From JAKATY01 sp038876335 (GTDB lineage Archaea; Micrarchaeota; Micrarchaeia; Micrarchaeales; Micrarchaeaceae), in the NCBI GenBank assembly GCA_038876335.1, contig JAVYYS010000042.1:1-6030 (forward strand): DNA of 6,030 bases, written 5' to 3'. The position numbers and the translations under genes were made by a program. Shown one piece after another: positions 5,851 to 6,030 of this stretch (positions are counted from its first letter, which is position 1; each line of letters opens with the position of its first letter). Under the pieces are notes generated by a model, which saw only the letters and a program-made list of their open reading frames with translations, was not told the DNA's origin and ran no database searches.

Positions 5851-6030
5851 TTAAGCAATCTTAAACTTCTTTCCTAGCCCCGTTGGCAGTCTTCCGCCGA
5901 GCATCTTGGCTATCTGATCCACCACGACTATGGCTATTACAAGGTCAAATATAAGCAAGATGAACTGCACCAGTACATTAATCATTGTATAAGTTATAAG
6001 GTTCAATGCAGGATAAACTCCCGCAAGCCC
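5851..6030 (-). CDS. C-terminal end of a further VirB6/TrbL-like membrane protein, copy A (partial)
   Basis: An open frame enters from the right edge and ends at TAA (5853..5851) after 59 residues. It starts within a hydrophobic stretch reading YPALN (6-10), the same TM5 motif as copy F (YPAL) and copies C and E (P-x-L-N). A long hydrophobic helix follows to about residue 38, then DQIAKMLGG (38-46), which parallels RGLAGLMGG in copy C, and a basic tail (KKFKIA). No cysteine is present. It is read as the C-terminus of a sixth paralogue. The 29-nt gap to copy B (38 nt if B starts at its ATG) contains no recognisable promoter or terminator, so it probably belongs to the same transcript. The N-terminal part and full length cannot be judged here. 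Confidence 0.75.
   Translation of the reverse strand, partial: GLAGVYPALNLITYTMINVLVQFILLIFDLVIAIVVVDQIAKMLGGRLPTGLGKKFKIA

Larger units (their letters stand above)
1..6030 (-). other. Operon segment: tandem array of at least six VirB6-like paralogues
   Basis: All six genes run in the same direction with gaps of 29, 9, 0, 3 and 5 nt, no promoter-like or terminator-like element between them, and a shared membrane architecture. This indicates one polycistronic unit that extends beyond both window edges. The products are probably co-assembled or are alternative subunits of one membrane machine. The secretion ATPase and pilus genes expected of a type IV system are not within the window. Confidence 0.75.

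Noticed and set aside
1..6030. FlaJ/TadC-type pilus platform proteins as an alternative identity
   Set aside because: Those proteins have large cytoplasmic domains between TM pairs. Here the large loops are predicted external and the cytoplasmic loops are short, which fits VirB6/TrbL better.

Overview
The window is a single minus-strand operon segment packed with large multi-pass membrane proteins and almost nothing else. Codon choice (many ATA isoleucines, AGA/AGG arginines alongside CGC), GC content in the mid-40s percent by eye, short weak Shine-Dalgarno sites of the GGTG/GTGATC type and very tight gene packing suggest an archaeon. A small-genome lineage such as the DPANN/Micrarchaeota group is the best guess, but this is inference and a bacterial origin is not excluded. 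TGA, TAG and TAA all serve as gene ends, so the standard code applies.

In transcription order (high to low coordinates) there are six genes. They are the C-terminal end of gene A (6030..5851, cut by the window edge), gene B (5821..4679), gene C (4669..3284), gene D (3283..2138), gene E (2134..1064) and gene F (1058..1, cut by the left edge before its stop). Gaps are 29, 9, 0, 3 and 5 nt, and several ribosome-binding sites lie in or against the previous gene's stop codon, so translational coupling is likely. No promoter, terminator, RNA gene, mobile element or CRISPR array is visible. The plus strand holds only antisense shadow reading frames. No gene-free stretch exceeds about 40 nt.

All six proteins look like divergent copies of one architecture. 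The N-terminus is outside, reached directly in B and C and by an added signal-peptide-like segment in D, E and F. TM1, a short basic cytoplasmic loop with an acidic motif, and TM2 follow. After a variable external domain comes a long hydrophobic TM3 ending in Arg-x5-Arg-x2-Gly-Gly, then TM4 ending in Pro, a second external loop, TM5 with a Pro-x-Leu-Asn-like motif, and a short cytoplasmic tail. This matches the published topology of Agrobacterium VirB6 (external N-terminus, five TMs, large external loop, internal C-terminus), and the core resembles archaeal VirB6/TrbL/CedA-like proteins as I remember them. The working interpretation is a tandem expansion to at least six VirB6-like inner-membrane channel subunits of a type IV secretion or DNA-transfer machine. 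Its ATPase and other parts are not in the window. The sequences are divergent enough that this function is inferred, not shown.
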